Shown here piece by piece: positions 34,387 through 43,066 of a DNA stretch of 49,666 nt. The notes under the pieces are model-generated. The model saw nothing but the letters and a program-made list of their open reading frames with translations, had not been told where the DNA came from and did no database searches. Source of the stretch: Pseudorhodobacter sp. E13 (lineage in GTDB: Bacteria; Pseudomonadota; Alphaproteobacteria; Rhodobacterales; Rhodobacteraceae); assembly GCF_003991405.1 (NCBI RefSeq), contig NZ_RPEN01000143.1, positions 1-49,666 of the forward strand. The letters run 5' to 3'. A program made the position numbers and the translations under genes. Every line of letters begins with the position of its first letter. The first letter of the stretch is position 1.

Positions 34387-35947
34387 TTTCGGCCCCTTCC
34401 TTGACCACCGGGGTCGCGCGCAGCGCCGCGGCAAGGGATTTGAAGCGCGATTGCGACACCTCGCCGAACAGGTCCTTGCCCAAAGACGTCAGCGTCAGTT
34501 CCAGCAGCTTTTTGCGCGGGTTCCACGCAAGGCTGCCCGCATCCTCGGGGCCGCTGGCGGCAAACATCGCGCCAAAGCGCATGGCCTTGCCCAGAACCTC
34601 GGCCTTTTGCATCTGTTCTTCGGTCAGCAGGCGGAACAGGGGTTCCAGCCGCGACCCCGCCCGACTGTTTTTGTAGCGGTGCAACAGCGCCAGCCCCAGA
34701 AACACCCGGCCCGGATGGTCCAGCCCGCCCAGATTGGCGCGGGTGGCGTTGTCGAAACAGACTTCGGCGCGGTAATCGGGATGCGCGCGCCATGTCGTAT
34801 CATGCAGCAGGCAGGCGGCCTTGATCAGGCGCATTTCCTCGGGCGTGGCGGATTTGAAGATCGGCAGCAGGAAGGCGAAAAGCTTTTTGCCAAAGCCCGG
34901 CAGGCGGGCCGAGGTGATCTCGGTCGCGCGGGCGGCTTCGATCAGCGGGTCGCGGGCGCGCAGCTTTTCGTGCATCTGTTCATAAAGCAGCCCCTCGCGG
35001 ATGCCGTAAGAGGAAACGTCGATTTCCTTGGGCTTGAAGATGCGGATCAATTCGCGCAGCACCTCGCAGGCCAAGGGCACCAGCGCCATGCGTTCGGCCC
35101 CGGTTCCGGTGCGCGCGCGCAAGACCGCCGGGTCATTGGCGGCGATCCAGTCAATCGTATCAAGCACGGATTCAGGCGTCATGCGGTATTCGTGCAGAAC
35201 CGTCAGCGGGTAGTTACGGCGTTCCATGTCCAGACGCGCGATCACGCGCCACGACCCACCGACAAGGTAAATCCGGTCATTATCCGGCTCGATCTTGGCT
35301 TTCAGCTTTTTCAGCACGCGGTCGATCAGGGCCTTGCGCTTTTCCACACCCCCTTCAACCTGTTGCAGCCGGAACGGCCCCAGCGGAGAGGTGGCGCGCT
35401 TGCCCACCTTGCCCCCCGCGATGCGCGCAAGTTCCATGGAGTTGCCGCCGATATCGCAAACGATGCCCTTCGCCTCGGGCCAGCCCAGCAGCACGCCTTG
35501 CGCGGATAGCCGGGCTTCCTCCTCGCCGTCGATCACCCAAAGTTTCAGCCCGGTTTCCGCCTCTACCTGTGCGGCAAAGGCGGGGCCGTCACTGGCATCG
35601 CGCACGGCAGCGGTGGCCACGCAGGTCAGGGGGGAAATGCCCATCCCCTTGGCCAGAATCGCAAAGCGTTTCAAGGCGATCAGCGCGCGGGTCTTGCCTT
35701 CGGGGTTCAACATTCCGGTTTCGGCCAAGCCCCGGCCAAGGCCCGCCATCAGCTTTTCGTTGTAGAAATAGGCAGGCGACCGCGCCGCACCATCAAACAC
35801 CACCATCCGAACCGAGTTGGAGCCGACATCGACCACGCCAACCCGGCTGAGCGCGCGCACCGAAGGGTCATCCAGCAGCGATCGGCCAAAGGGGCCGCCT
35901 TCCTCTGCCATTTGGGTCGTGGCATTGGATTTCTTTTTTTCGGCCAT
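34373..35947 (-). CDS. ppx: exopolyphosphatase / pppGpp phosphatase family (Ppx/GppA)
   Basis: ASKHA-fold phosphohydrolase that removes terminal phosphate from polyphosphate (and possibly pppGpp), 524 residues. DVGSNS at 40-45 and VCDIGGNSMELARI are the two phosphate-binding segments. The C-terminal HD-like part holds AACLLHDTTWRAHPDYRAE. The first ~35 residues are polar and not conserved. It lies 71 bases after ppk on the same strand, pairing synthesis with breakdown of polyphosphate. Confidence 0.93.
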   Translation of the reverse strand: MAEKKKSNATTQMAEEGGPFGRSLLDDPSVRALSRVGVVDVGSNSVRMVVFDGAARSPAYFYNEKLMAGLGRGLAETGMLNPEGKTRALIALKRFAILAKGMGISPLTCVATAAVRDASDGPAFAAQVEAETGLKLWVIDGEEEARLSAQGVLLGWPEAKGIVCDIGGNSMELARIAGGKVGKRATSPLGPFRLQQVEGGVEKRKALIDRVLKKLKAKIEPDNDRIYLVGGSWRVIARLDMERRNYPLTVLHEYRMTPESVLDTIDWIAANDPAVLRARTGTGAERMALVPLACEVLRELIRIFKPKEIDVSSYGIREGLLYEQMHEKLRARDPLIEAARATEITSARLPGFGKKLFAFLLPIFKSATPEEMRLIKAACLLHDTTWRAHPDYRAEVCFDNATRANLGGLDHPGRVFLGLALLHRYKNSRAGSRLEPLFRLLTEEQMQKAEVLGKAMRFGAMFAASGPEDAGSLAWNPRKKLLELTLTSLGKDLFGEVSQSRFKSLAAALRATPVVKEGAENAEA

Positions 35948-36018
35948 GGGATTTCTCGCGTTGCTGCGTGTGGACCTTGCCGCGTTGCAGCGCCAAGGTC
36001 AACGAAAAGCAGGGGGGA

Positions 36019-38205
36019 TCAAGCGGTTGTTTCGTCGCGACTATGGGTCAGTTTTGGCACATCCTTGGCCCCCGCCGATCCGCGACCGGACAGCGACGGG
36101 TTTTCCATGAAAAAGCGGTGGCAACTGAAAAGCTGCCCGTCCGATGCATCCAGCGTGCGGGTATATTCGCCATTCGGGGCCAGCAACCAGCTTTGCGCCT
36201 CATCCGCCATATTGGCGGCCATGATCTGGCTGACGATCTGCGCCTTGACCGTGGGGTTATTCGCCTCGATCAGGGTTTCGACCCGGCGCGACAGGTTGCG
36301 CCCCATCCAATCGGCCGAGGAAAAGAACACCCGCGCCTTTTTTGATGGCAGCCCGTGGCCATTGCCAAAGCAGACGATGCGCGAATGTTCCAAAAACCGC
36401 CCGACGATGGATTTGACGCGGATATTCTCGCTCAGGCCTTTGATGCCGGGGCGCAGGGCGCAGATGCCGCGCACGATCAGGCTGATTTTCACGCCCGCGC
36501 CTGATGCGGCATAAAGCGCGTCGATGATATCGGGTTCGACAAGCGAGTTGATCTTGACCCAGATTTCCGCCGGGCGGCCTGCCTTTGCGTGATCTGCCTC
36601 GGCGGCGATAAGGTCCAGCAGGCGCGGTTTCATGCCGCTGGGGGCAATGGCAAGATTCTCCAGCCCTTCGGGTTGCACATAACCCGACAGGTAGTTGAAC
36701 ACCTTTGTCGCATCGCGGCCAAGGGCGGCATCGCAGGTGAAAAAGGACAGATCGGTGTAAATCCGCGCGGTGATCGGGTGGTAATTGCCGGTGCCGTAAT
36801 GGGTATAGGTGACAAGGTTATCGCCTTCGCGCCGCACGACAGTGCTGATTTTTGCGTGGGTTTTCAGGGTCATGAAACCATAAACCACATGCGCGCCCGC
36901 GCGTTCCAGCCGCCGGGACTGGCGGATATTGGCGGCCTCGTCAAAGCGGGCTTTCAACTCCACCAGCGCCGTCACCGATTTGCCAGCCTCGGCGGCTTCG
37001 CACAACGCGCTGACCACGGGGCTTTCATGGCTGGTGCGGTAAAGCGTTTGCTTGATCGCCAGCACATTGGGATCGCGCGCGGCCTGTTCCAGAAACCGGA
37101 TCACCATGTCAAAGGTTTCATAGGGGTGGTGCAGCAGCATGTCCTTTTGCCGGATGGCGGCGAACATATCGCCTTCATGGTCCTGCACCCGTTCCGGCAC
37201 GCGGGGGGTGAATTTGGGCCATTGCAGGTCTTTGCGGCTGTCCAGCACCAGTTCCTTGAGGTCGGCCACGCCCAGCAGGCCGCGCACCTCTACCACATCA
37301 TCATTGGTGACGTGGAGTTCCTCCATGATCAGGGCGCGCAGGTCTTCGGGGGCGCCTGCGCTGATTTTCAGGCGGATCACCTCGCCGCGCCGCCGCCGTT
37401 TCAGCGCAGTTTCAAATTCGCGCACAAGGTCTTCGGCCTCGTCCTCTACCTCCAGATCGCTGTCGCGCAGCACGCGGAAGGTGCAATGGCCCCGGTCGGC
37501 ATAGCCGGGGAACAACATGCCCAGATGCAGCAGCAACAACTCTTCCAGCGGCAAAAAGCGGTGTTCGCCGTCCTTGGCGGGCAAGGCGACAAAGCGCGCG
37601 ATTTGCTGCGGGATGGGCAGCAGCGCTTGCAGCGCGCGGCGGTCGCTGGCGCGTTCCAGTTCCAGCGCAAGGCAAAAGCCGGTGTTGGGGATGAAGGGGA
37701 AGGGATGCGCCGGGTCAATCGCCAGCGGTGACAGCACCGGGAACACCTTGTTGACGAAGTGATCTTCCAGATGTTTCAGATCCCGCGTTGTCAGCTTGGA
37801 GCGGTTGACGATGGTGATGCCCGTCGCATCCATTTCCTTTTTCAGCTTGTTGAACACCGCTTGCTGGGTCTGCAACAGGCGGCGGGCATCATCATTGATC
37901 AGCACAAGCTGTTCTGCCGCCGTGCGCCCATCTTCGGAAACGGCAGTTTTGCCGCCACGTTTCAGCGCGCGCAGGCCCGCCACGCGGACGGTATAGAATT
38001 CATCCAGATTGGTGGCCGAGATCGACAGAAAGCGCAGCCGTTCCAGCAAGGGCACCGCAGGGTTTGACGCCTCATCCAGCACGCGCCAGTTGAAGGCCAG
38101 CCAGCTAAGCTCTCGGTTGAAAAAGCGGCGGGGGCCGGTGATATCGGCCCCGGTCAGTTTGATGGCCGGGGGGAAGGGGGATTTGAGGAAATCTGCCTGG
38201 GTCAT
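36019..38205 (-). CDS. ppk: polyphosphate kinase 1
   Basis: Makes inorganic polyphosphate reversibly from ATP, 728 residues. RFFNRELSWLAFNWRVL at the N-terminal domain, the autophosphorylation segment LKTHAKIS with His450, THYGTGNYHP and YTDLSFFT, and the C-terminal VKSIVGRFLEHSRI are all family hallmarks. The ribosome site is weak. Upstream hdaA is 55 bases away and ppx 71 bases downstream. Confidence 0.96.
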   Translation of the reverse strand: MTQADFLKSPFPPAIKLTGADITGPRRFFNRELSWLAFNWRVLDEASNPAVPLLERLRFLSISATNLDEFYTVRVAGLRALKRGGKTAVSEDGRTAAEQLVLINDDARRLLQTQQAVFNKLKKEMDATGITIVNRSKLTTRDLKHLEDHFVNKVFPVLSPLAIDPAHPFPFIPNTGFCLALELERASDRRALQALLPIPQQIARFVALPAKDGEHRFLPLEELLLLHLGMLFPGYADRGHCTFRVLRDSDLEVEDEAEDLVREFETALKRRRRGEVIRLKISAGAPEDLRALIMEELHVTNDDVVEVRGLLGVADLKELVLDSRKDLQWPKFTPRVPERVQDHEGDMFAAIRQKDMLLHHPYETFDMVIRFLEQAARDPNVLAIKQTLYRTSHESPVVSALCEAAEAGKSVTALVELKARFDEAANIRQSRRLERAGAHVVYGFMTLKTHAKISTVVRREGDNLVTYTHYGTGNYHPITARIYTDLSFFTCDAALGRDATKVFNYLSGYVQPEGLENLAIAPSGMKPRLLDLIAAEADHAKAGRPAEIWVKINSLVEPDIIDALYAASGAGVKISLIVRGICALRPGIKGLSENIRVKSIVGRFLEHSRIVCFGNGHGLPSKKARVFFSSADWMGRNLSRRVETLIEANNPTVKAQIVSQIMAANMADEAQSWLLAPNGEYTRTLDASDGQLFSCHRFFMENPSLSGRGSAGAKDVPKLTHSRDETTA

Positions 38206-38260
38206 ATCAGCGCTTATCGGGGTAAAATGTGAAGCCTATATGACAGTTGTCGCCCGTTGT

Positions 38261-38932
38261 TCAGTCATTGTCCAGCAGGCTTGCGGCAAGGCTGCGCGTC
38301 ACGGCACAGCCCCGCGCCAAGGCTTCGGCGTCCAGACGGGCCACCAGCGCGCGGGCGGCATCAAAGCTGCGCTCCATCCGGGGCAGAAGATAGGCGACCA
38401 GCGCCGGGTTGACGCTGATCTGACGATCGGAAAACAGCTTGATCAGCACCGCAGACAGCAGCGCATCATCCGGCGGGTCCAGCCGGGTGATGGCGGCGGC
38501 CTGCATGCGGCTGGCAAGGTCGGGCAGGGTCAGGCCCCAGTCGCGCACCGGGCTGCTGGCTGTCAGCAGCAAGGGGGCGTGATGGGCGGCCAGCATGTTA
38601 TGCAGGTGAAACAATGCCTCTTGTCCGGCGGGGCTGTGGGCAAGGTCGGTGCAATCTTCGACCACCAGCGCGGGCAGGGCGGCAAGTGCTGCCAGATCGG
38701 CCCCGGCAAGGGTGGCGGCGGGGGCCATTCCAGCCCCTGTCATTTCGGCCCAGACATGGGCCAGATGGGTTTTCCCCGATCCGGGCGGGCCAATCAGCAG
38801 CATCTTGCCGCGCGGCCAGTCGCGCCAGCCATCCAGCGCGGCCAAGGCCTGCGCATTGGTGGCCGAGACGAAAAAGTCCTCGCGCCCCAGCGCGGTGCGC
38901 AAGGGCAGATCAAACGCAAGTTGGCGGGTCAC
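38261..38932 (-). CDS. hdaA: DnaA-related regulator HdaA
   Basis: Small AAA+ relative of DnaA that, with the sliding clamp, promotes hydrolysis of DnaA-ATP; 223 residues. The N-terminal QLAFDLPL at 4-11 resembles the clamp-binding motif. Walker A GPPGSGKTH is at 48-56 and Walker B is a reduced ALVVEDC. The C-terminal DNA-binding helix-turn-helix of DnaA is missing, as expected. Start is GTG at 38930-38932, overlapping the stop of the AI-2E family gene. Confidence 0.9.
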   Translation of the reverse strand: MTRQLAFDLPLRTALGREDFFVSATNAQALAALDGWRDWPRGKMLLIGPPGSGKTHLAHVWAEMTGAGMAPAATLAGADLAALAALPALVVEDCTDLAHSPAGQEALFHLHNMLAAHHAPLLLTASSPVRDWGLTLPDLASRMQAAAITRLDPPDDALLSAVLIKLFSDRQISVNPALVAYLLPRMERSFDAARALVARLDAEALARGCAVTRSLAASLLDND

Positions 38933-40029
38933 GATGCGTCCTGCGCGCTTTGCTCTGCCTTTGCCTCGGCCTCGGCCCGCGACAGACCGCGATACAGCAG
39001 GCTTTCCTGATACCGCTCAATCGCGAAGCGGGTCAGAACGCCAAGCGCTGCGGCCACCGGCACGGCCACCAGCATGCCGACAAAGCCAAAGGCAGACCCG
39101 AAAGCCGACAGCGCAAACAGCAGCCAGACCGGGTGCAGCCCGACCGAATTGCCGACAAGGCGCGGCGTGATGACATTGCCTTCCAGAAATTGGCCCAAGG
39201 CAAAGATACCCGCGACAATCCCGATAGACACCCAGTCGCCCCAGAATTGAAACAGCGCAAGGCCGATGGCCAAAGCGCCACCCACCAACGCCCCGACATA
39301 GGGGATAAACGTGATCGCCCCGGCAATCGCGCCGACCAGCAGGCCGAAATCAAGTCCTGCAAGCATCAGCGCGGCCGAGTAAAACACACCCAGCACGATG
39401 CAAACGCTGATCTGCCCACGCACAAAGGCGGCCAGCACGCCATCAATCCGGCGGGCCAGATCACGCACCACCGGGGCATGATCGCGCGGCAACAAGGCAT
39501 CGACCCGCGCCACCATCTTGTCCCAGTCCAGCAGCAGGTAAAACGCCACCACCGGCACCACGACCAGAAACAGGATCGCGTTCAATACCCCCAGCGCGCT
39601 GGTGAACAGCGTTTTGGCGGCCTGCGTGCCCCAGTCTTTCAAACTGTCCCCCACGGACAGGATCGACTGGCGGATCACGCTGTTTTCATCCAGCAAGTCG
39701 GGGAAACGCTCGGTCAGAAAGGCTTGCAGGCGGGCGAAAATCTTGGGCGTCGCCTCGACCAGCCCGCTGAGCTGCGCGGCGAGGGACGGGATCACGGCCA
39801 GCACCAGCAAAACCGCGATCAAAAGCGCCGAAAGCGATATCACCGTGGTCGCGGCGACCCGGCTCAGGCCCCAGCGTTCCAGCCTGTCGGCCACCGGATC
39901 GAGGAAATAGGCAATTGCCCCGCCCACCAGAAACGGTGCCAGAACCTGCCCCAAGGACCACAGCAGCGCCAGAAAGACCACCGCCGCGATGCCCCAATAG
40001 GTCAGTTGTTGTTTTACCGGCAATGCCAT
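38929..40029 (-). CDS. AI-2E family (PerM-like) membrane protein
   Basis: 366 residues with about eight hydrophobic spans. The start VFLALLWSLGQVLAPFLVGGAIAYFLDP, the central polar region after LSGLVEATPK, and NVITPRLVGNSVGLHPVWLL near the end match the AI-2E exporter/PerM family. Exported molecule unknown; AI-2 transport should not be assumed. The start at 40027-40029 follows a GGGGG ribosome site; the longer reading from 40077 lacks one. Divergent from proS. Confidence 0.9.
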   Translation of the reverse strand: MALPVKQQLTYWGIAAVVFLALLWSLGQVLAPFLVGGAIAYFLDPVADRLERWGLSRVAATTVISLSALLIAVLLVLAVIPSLAAQLSGLVEATPKIFARLQAFLTERFPDLLDENSVIRQSILSVGDSLKDWGTQAAKTLFTSALGVLNAILFLVVVPVVAFYLLLDWDKMVARVDALLPRDHAPVVRDLARRIDGVLAAFVRGQISVCIVLGVFYSAALMLAGLDFGLLVGAIAGAITFIPYVGALVGGALAIGLALFQFWGDWVSIGIVAGIFALGQFLEGNVITPRLVGNSVGLHPVWLLFALSAFGSAFGFVGMLVAVPVAAALGVLTRFAIERYQESLLYRGLSRAEAEAKAEQSAQDAS

Positions 40030-40105
40030 GCGGCCCCCAATCGTTGCCCTAGACACATTGCCCATCAGTCCCGGCAATTCAAGGGCTTCGGTTTTCGGGG
40101 GCTTA

Positions 40106-40146
40106 CGATTTTTCGACGATAATTCTGATTTTTCGTTGAAAAATCG
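40106..40146. promoter_or_regulatory. triple CGATTTTTC-type repeat in the proS divergent region
   Basis: CGATTTTTC at 40106-40114, TGATTTTTC at 40126-40134 and GAAAAATCG at 40138-40146. The last is the exact reverse complement of the first (9 bases) and nearly of the second, so either can pair with it. The copies are about 20 bases apart. They lie 71 bases before proS and 77 before the AI-2E family gene. Confidence 0.5.
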
Positions 40147-40216
40147 GCGCGCCCTTGCTTGCAGGCGTGGATTTGCCTAAACCACAGCGCAAATCCTCTT
40201 GTCCAAAGGTGCCCCC

Positions 40217-41554
40217 ATGCGGTTGACGCGCTACTTCCTTCCCGTTCTGAAAGAAAACCCGGCCGAGGCGCAGATCGTCAGCCATCGCTACATGTTGCGC
40301 GCGGGCATGATCAAGCAGCAGGCGGCGGGCATCTATTCGTGGTTGCCGCTGGGCTATAAGGTTTTGAAACGGATCGAACAGATCGTGCATGAAGAACAGG
40401 TGCGCGCGGGCCATATCCCGTTGTTGATGCCCACCTTGCAGCCTGCCGATCTGTGGCGCGAATCCGGTCGCTATGATGATTACGGGCAGGAAATGCTGCG
40501 CATCAAGGATCGTCAGGGCCGGGATATGCTTTACGGCCCCACGAATGAGGAAATGATCACCGACATCTTCCGCGCCCATGTCGGCAGCTACAAAGACCTG
40601 CCGCTGACGCTGTATCACATCCAGTGGAAATTCCGCGATGAGATGCGCCCGCGTTTCGGCGTGATGCGGGGGCGCGAGTTCCTGATGAAAGACGGCTATA
40701 ACTTCGATTTGACCAAAGAAGACGCGCTGCACGCCTATAACCGCCATCTGGTCAGCTATCTGCGCACCTATGAACGCATGGGGTTGCAGGCCATTCCGAT
40801 GCGCGCGGATTCCGGCCCCATCGGCGGCGATGATACGCATGAATTCCTCGTTCTGGCCGAAACCGGCGAATCCGAAGTGTTCTATGACAGCGCCGTGACC
40901 GATATCCGCCTTGGCGCACGCGACATCGACTATGACGACAAGGCCCAGTGCCAAGCCGTGATGGAGGAGTTTACCTCGCTTTACGCGCGCACCGATGAAA
41001 CCCATGACGAAGCCGCCTTCAACGCCATCCCCGAAGCGCGCCGCAAATCCGCGCGGGGCATCGAGGTGGGGCAGATTTTCTTCTTCGGCACCAAATATTC
41101 CGAGGCGATGGGGGCCACGGTTGTCACCCCCGATGGCAGCAAGGTTCCGGTGCAGATGGGCAGCCATGGCATTGGCGTGTCGCGCCTGCTGGGCGCGATC
41201 ATCGAGGCCAGCCATGACGACAAGGGCATCATCTGGCCCGAAGGTGTCACCCCGTTCCATTGCGGGATTGTGAACCTGAAACAAGGCGATGCCGATACGG
41301 ATGCGGCCTGTGAGGCCATCTACAAGGCGCTGCAACTGGCCGGGCTTGACCCGCTGTATGACGACCGGGATGACCGGGCCGGGGCCAAGTTTGCCACGAT
41401 GGACCTGATCGGCTTGCCATGGCGCATCACCGTGGGGCCGCGCGGCTTGAAAAACGGCGTGGTGGAACTGACCAGCCGCCGCAGCGGCGTTTCCGAAGAA
41501 ATGACCGCCGAGGATGCCGTGGCCCGGATTGGCCAGATTTACGCGGGCCTCTGA
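40217..41554 (+). CDS. proS: prolyl-tRNA synthetase (short alphaproteobacterial type)
   Basis: Class II aminoacyl-tRNA synthetase charging tRNA-Pro, 445 residues. Motif 1 lies in the start region with [19 protein letters not shown], motif 2 is [19 protein letters not shown], motif 3 [16 protein letters not shown]. The ~180-residue editing insertion of the E. coli enzyme is absent, as is usual in alphaproteobacteria, so Ala-tRNA-Pro must be cleared by a free-standing editor elsewhere. The ATG at 40217 with AAAGGTG is preferred over the TTG at 40199. Confidence 0.96.
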   Translation: MRLTRYFLPVLKENPAEAQIVSHRYMLRAGMIKQQAAGIYSWLPLGYKVLKRIEQIVHEEQVRAGHIPLLMPTLQPADLWRESGRYDDYGQEMLRIKDRQGRDMLYGPTNEEMITDIFRAHVGSYKDLPLTLYHIQWKFRDEMRPRFGVMRGREFLMKDGYNFDLTKEDALHAYNRHLVSYLRTYERMGLQAIPMRADSGPIGGDDTHEFLVLAETGESEVFYDSAVTDIRLGARDIDYDDKAQCQAVMEEFTSLYARTDETHDEAAFNAIPEARRKSARGIEVGQIFFFGTKYSEAMGATVVTPDGSKVPVQMGSHGIGVSRLLGAIIEASHDDKGIIWPEGVTPFHCGIVNLKQGDADTDAACEAIYKALQLAGLDPLYDDRDDRAGAKFATMDLIGLPWRITVGPRGLKNGVVELTSRRSGVSEEMTAEDAVARIGQIYAGL

Positions 41555-41569
41555 CCAAAGGTCGAAACC

Positions 41570-42547
41570 ATGCGGGTGGGAATGCGGATTTTTCTGGGGC
41601 TGGTTCTGGTTTTGGCCGGGGTCGGCTTTGGCGCTGCCGCACGATCACCCGTGGTCATCGCGCCTTTGTCGGTGATTTTTACGCTTAGTTTTGCGCTGGG
41701 GCGTTGGCGGGCGTGGCGCGCGGCTTTGCAGGCGGGGGCGTTGCTGCCTGCCTTGCGCGCGCAATGGTCGACGGCTCTGGTGCAGGTGTTGCTGGTGGTG
41801 TTGCTTTACCTGCTGGGCCGGGGGTTTGGCGCAATGACGGGCCTTGCTGCCCCGGCGGCCTTTGGGTCTGTCGATGCGCTGGCGCTTTGGGGCGTTGCGA
41901 TTGTGGTGCTGTGCGGCGGGGCGGGCTTGGCCTTGCTGGAGGCGCAAGGCCCCGTGGCGCAGGCGGCAGCAGAACCCGCCGCCCCGCAGGCATTTGCCGC
42001 CGTAACCGAGACCAGCTTTTTCACGGGTCATCACTACAGCAATACCGCCAATTCCGTCCCGGACCCTGCTTTGGCCTTTCTGACCGAGGCGCAGATCACC
42101 GAGGCAGAGGCGCGGCTCGGGGTTGTTTTGCCGCAGCCGTTGCGCGCGCTTTATCTGCGCCAGAACGGTGGGCCTGTGGGGGGCTTGGTCAGCCCGCGCG
42201 TGCCAAACCCCAGCGCCGAGGAAGATTGGATCACCCCGTTTTCCGGCTATGATGATCTGTCGCCCTTGCGCTTTGTGCGCAGCTTGCAATCCAGTATTGA
42301 AGATTACGCCGACCCACAGACACAGCCCGAAATGTTCCCCGCGGGCGCGGATCGCATGATCGCGCTGGCGCAATGGTATCGTGAAACGCTGTTTCTGGAT
42401 TACCGGACCGGCGGCGCCCCGCGCGTTGGCTTTTTCGACTTTGACAGATCAGAGGATTTGCGCGACGCTGAATGGCAAGATCGGGCAGTCTGGTGGTCGG
42501 ATTTCGACGCGTTTTTTGCCAGCCTGCGCAGACCGGCGGAGACATGA
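41570..42547 (+). CDS. membrane-anchored SMI1/KNR4 (SUKH) domain protein
   Basis: 325 residues. Four hydrophobic spans fill about 5-24, 28-45, 66-88 and 103-122. After an Ala/Pro linker, residues about 160-322 form a SUKH domain: LTEAQITEAEARLGVVLPQPL, ALYLRQNGGPVGG, FSGYDDLSPLRFV and the end VGFFDFDRSE. SUKH domains often act as immunity proteins against toxins, but many are house-keeping; no toxin gene is nearby. It starts 15 bases after proS and is followed 9 bases later by the DUF2937 gene. Confidence 0.8.
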   Translation: MRVGMRIFLGLVLVLAGVGFGAAARSPVVIAPLSVIFTLSFALGRWRAWRAALQAGALLPALRAQWSTALVQVLLVVLLYLLGRGFGAMTGLAAPAAFGSVDALALWGVAIVVLCGGAGLALLEAQGPVAQAAAEPAAPQAFAAVTETSFFTGHHYSNTANSVPDPALAFLTEAQITEAEARLGVVLPQPLRALYLRQNGGPVGGLVSPRVPNPSAEEDWITPFSGYDDLSPLRFVRSLQSSIEDYADPQTQPEMFPAGADRMIALAQWYRETLFLDYRTGGAPRVGFFDFDRSEDLRDAEWQDRAVWWSDFDAFFASLRRPAET

Positions 42548-42556
42548 GAGGCAGCA

Positions 42557-43066
42557 ATGATCGGCAAGGTTCTGGCGCTGGCGGGCGGCGTGGCGGGGGC
42601 GGCGGCTTGTTCGCAATACCCTGAGTTTTCACAGCAATATATGCAGCGCTTGGCCGGGCAAGTGGATGCGCTGACGGCGATTGTCAGCGATTTTGACCGC
42701 AGCGCCGGGGCGAATGGCCTGACCCGCGATGAGGCTTTGGCGCAGTTGCAGGGCACAGGCTTTCTGGCCGCGCGCCGCGCCGATATGCAAAACGCCTTTA
42801 CCCGGCAAGAGCGGTTGACCAAAGACCTGACCTTTCTGCGCCTTGCCACCCCGATGGAACGGATGGTGATGCCGCAGCGCCTTGCCGACCCCGAGACGTT
42901 CCGCGCCACTTGGGCCGATTTTCGCCCCGCCGTCCCGCTGAGTGTTGAGGGCGGCGTGGCGGCAGGGCTTGGGTTTCTGGGCGGTTGGGCCGTGGTGGCG
43001 GGCGTGCTTGGCCTGATGCTCTGGCCATTCCGGCGCTATTCTGCGCGGCGCAACCAGCCGTCATAG
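42557..43066 (+). CDS. DUF2937 family protein
   Basis: 169 residues. The start LALAGGVAGAAACSQYPEFSQ with a signal-like or membrane segment, QQYMQRLAGQVDALTAIV and the C-terminal span (about 135-157, VAAGLGFLGGWAVVAGVLGL) followed by WPFRR are typical of DUF2937, small inner-membrane proteins of unknown role. GAGAGG before the ATG. Its last 31 bases overlap the convergent SDR-DUF4166 gene. Confidence 0.85.
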   Translation: MIGKVLALAGGVAGAAACSQYPEFSQQYMQRLAGQVDALTAIVSDFDRSAGANGLTRDEALAQLQGTGFLAARRADMQNAFTRQERLTKDLTFLRLATPMERMVMPQRLADPETFRATWADFRPAVPLSVEGGVAAGLGFLGGWAVVAGVLGLMLWPFRRYSARRNQPS

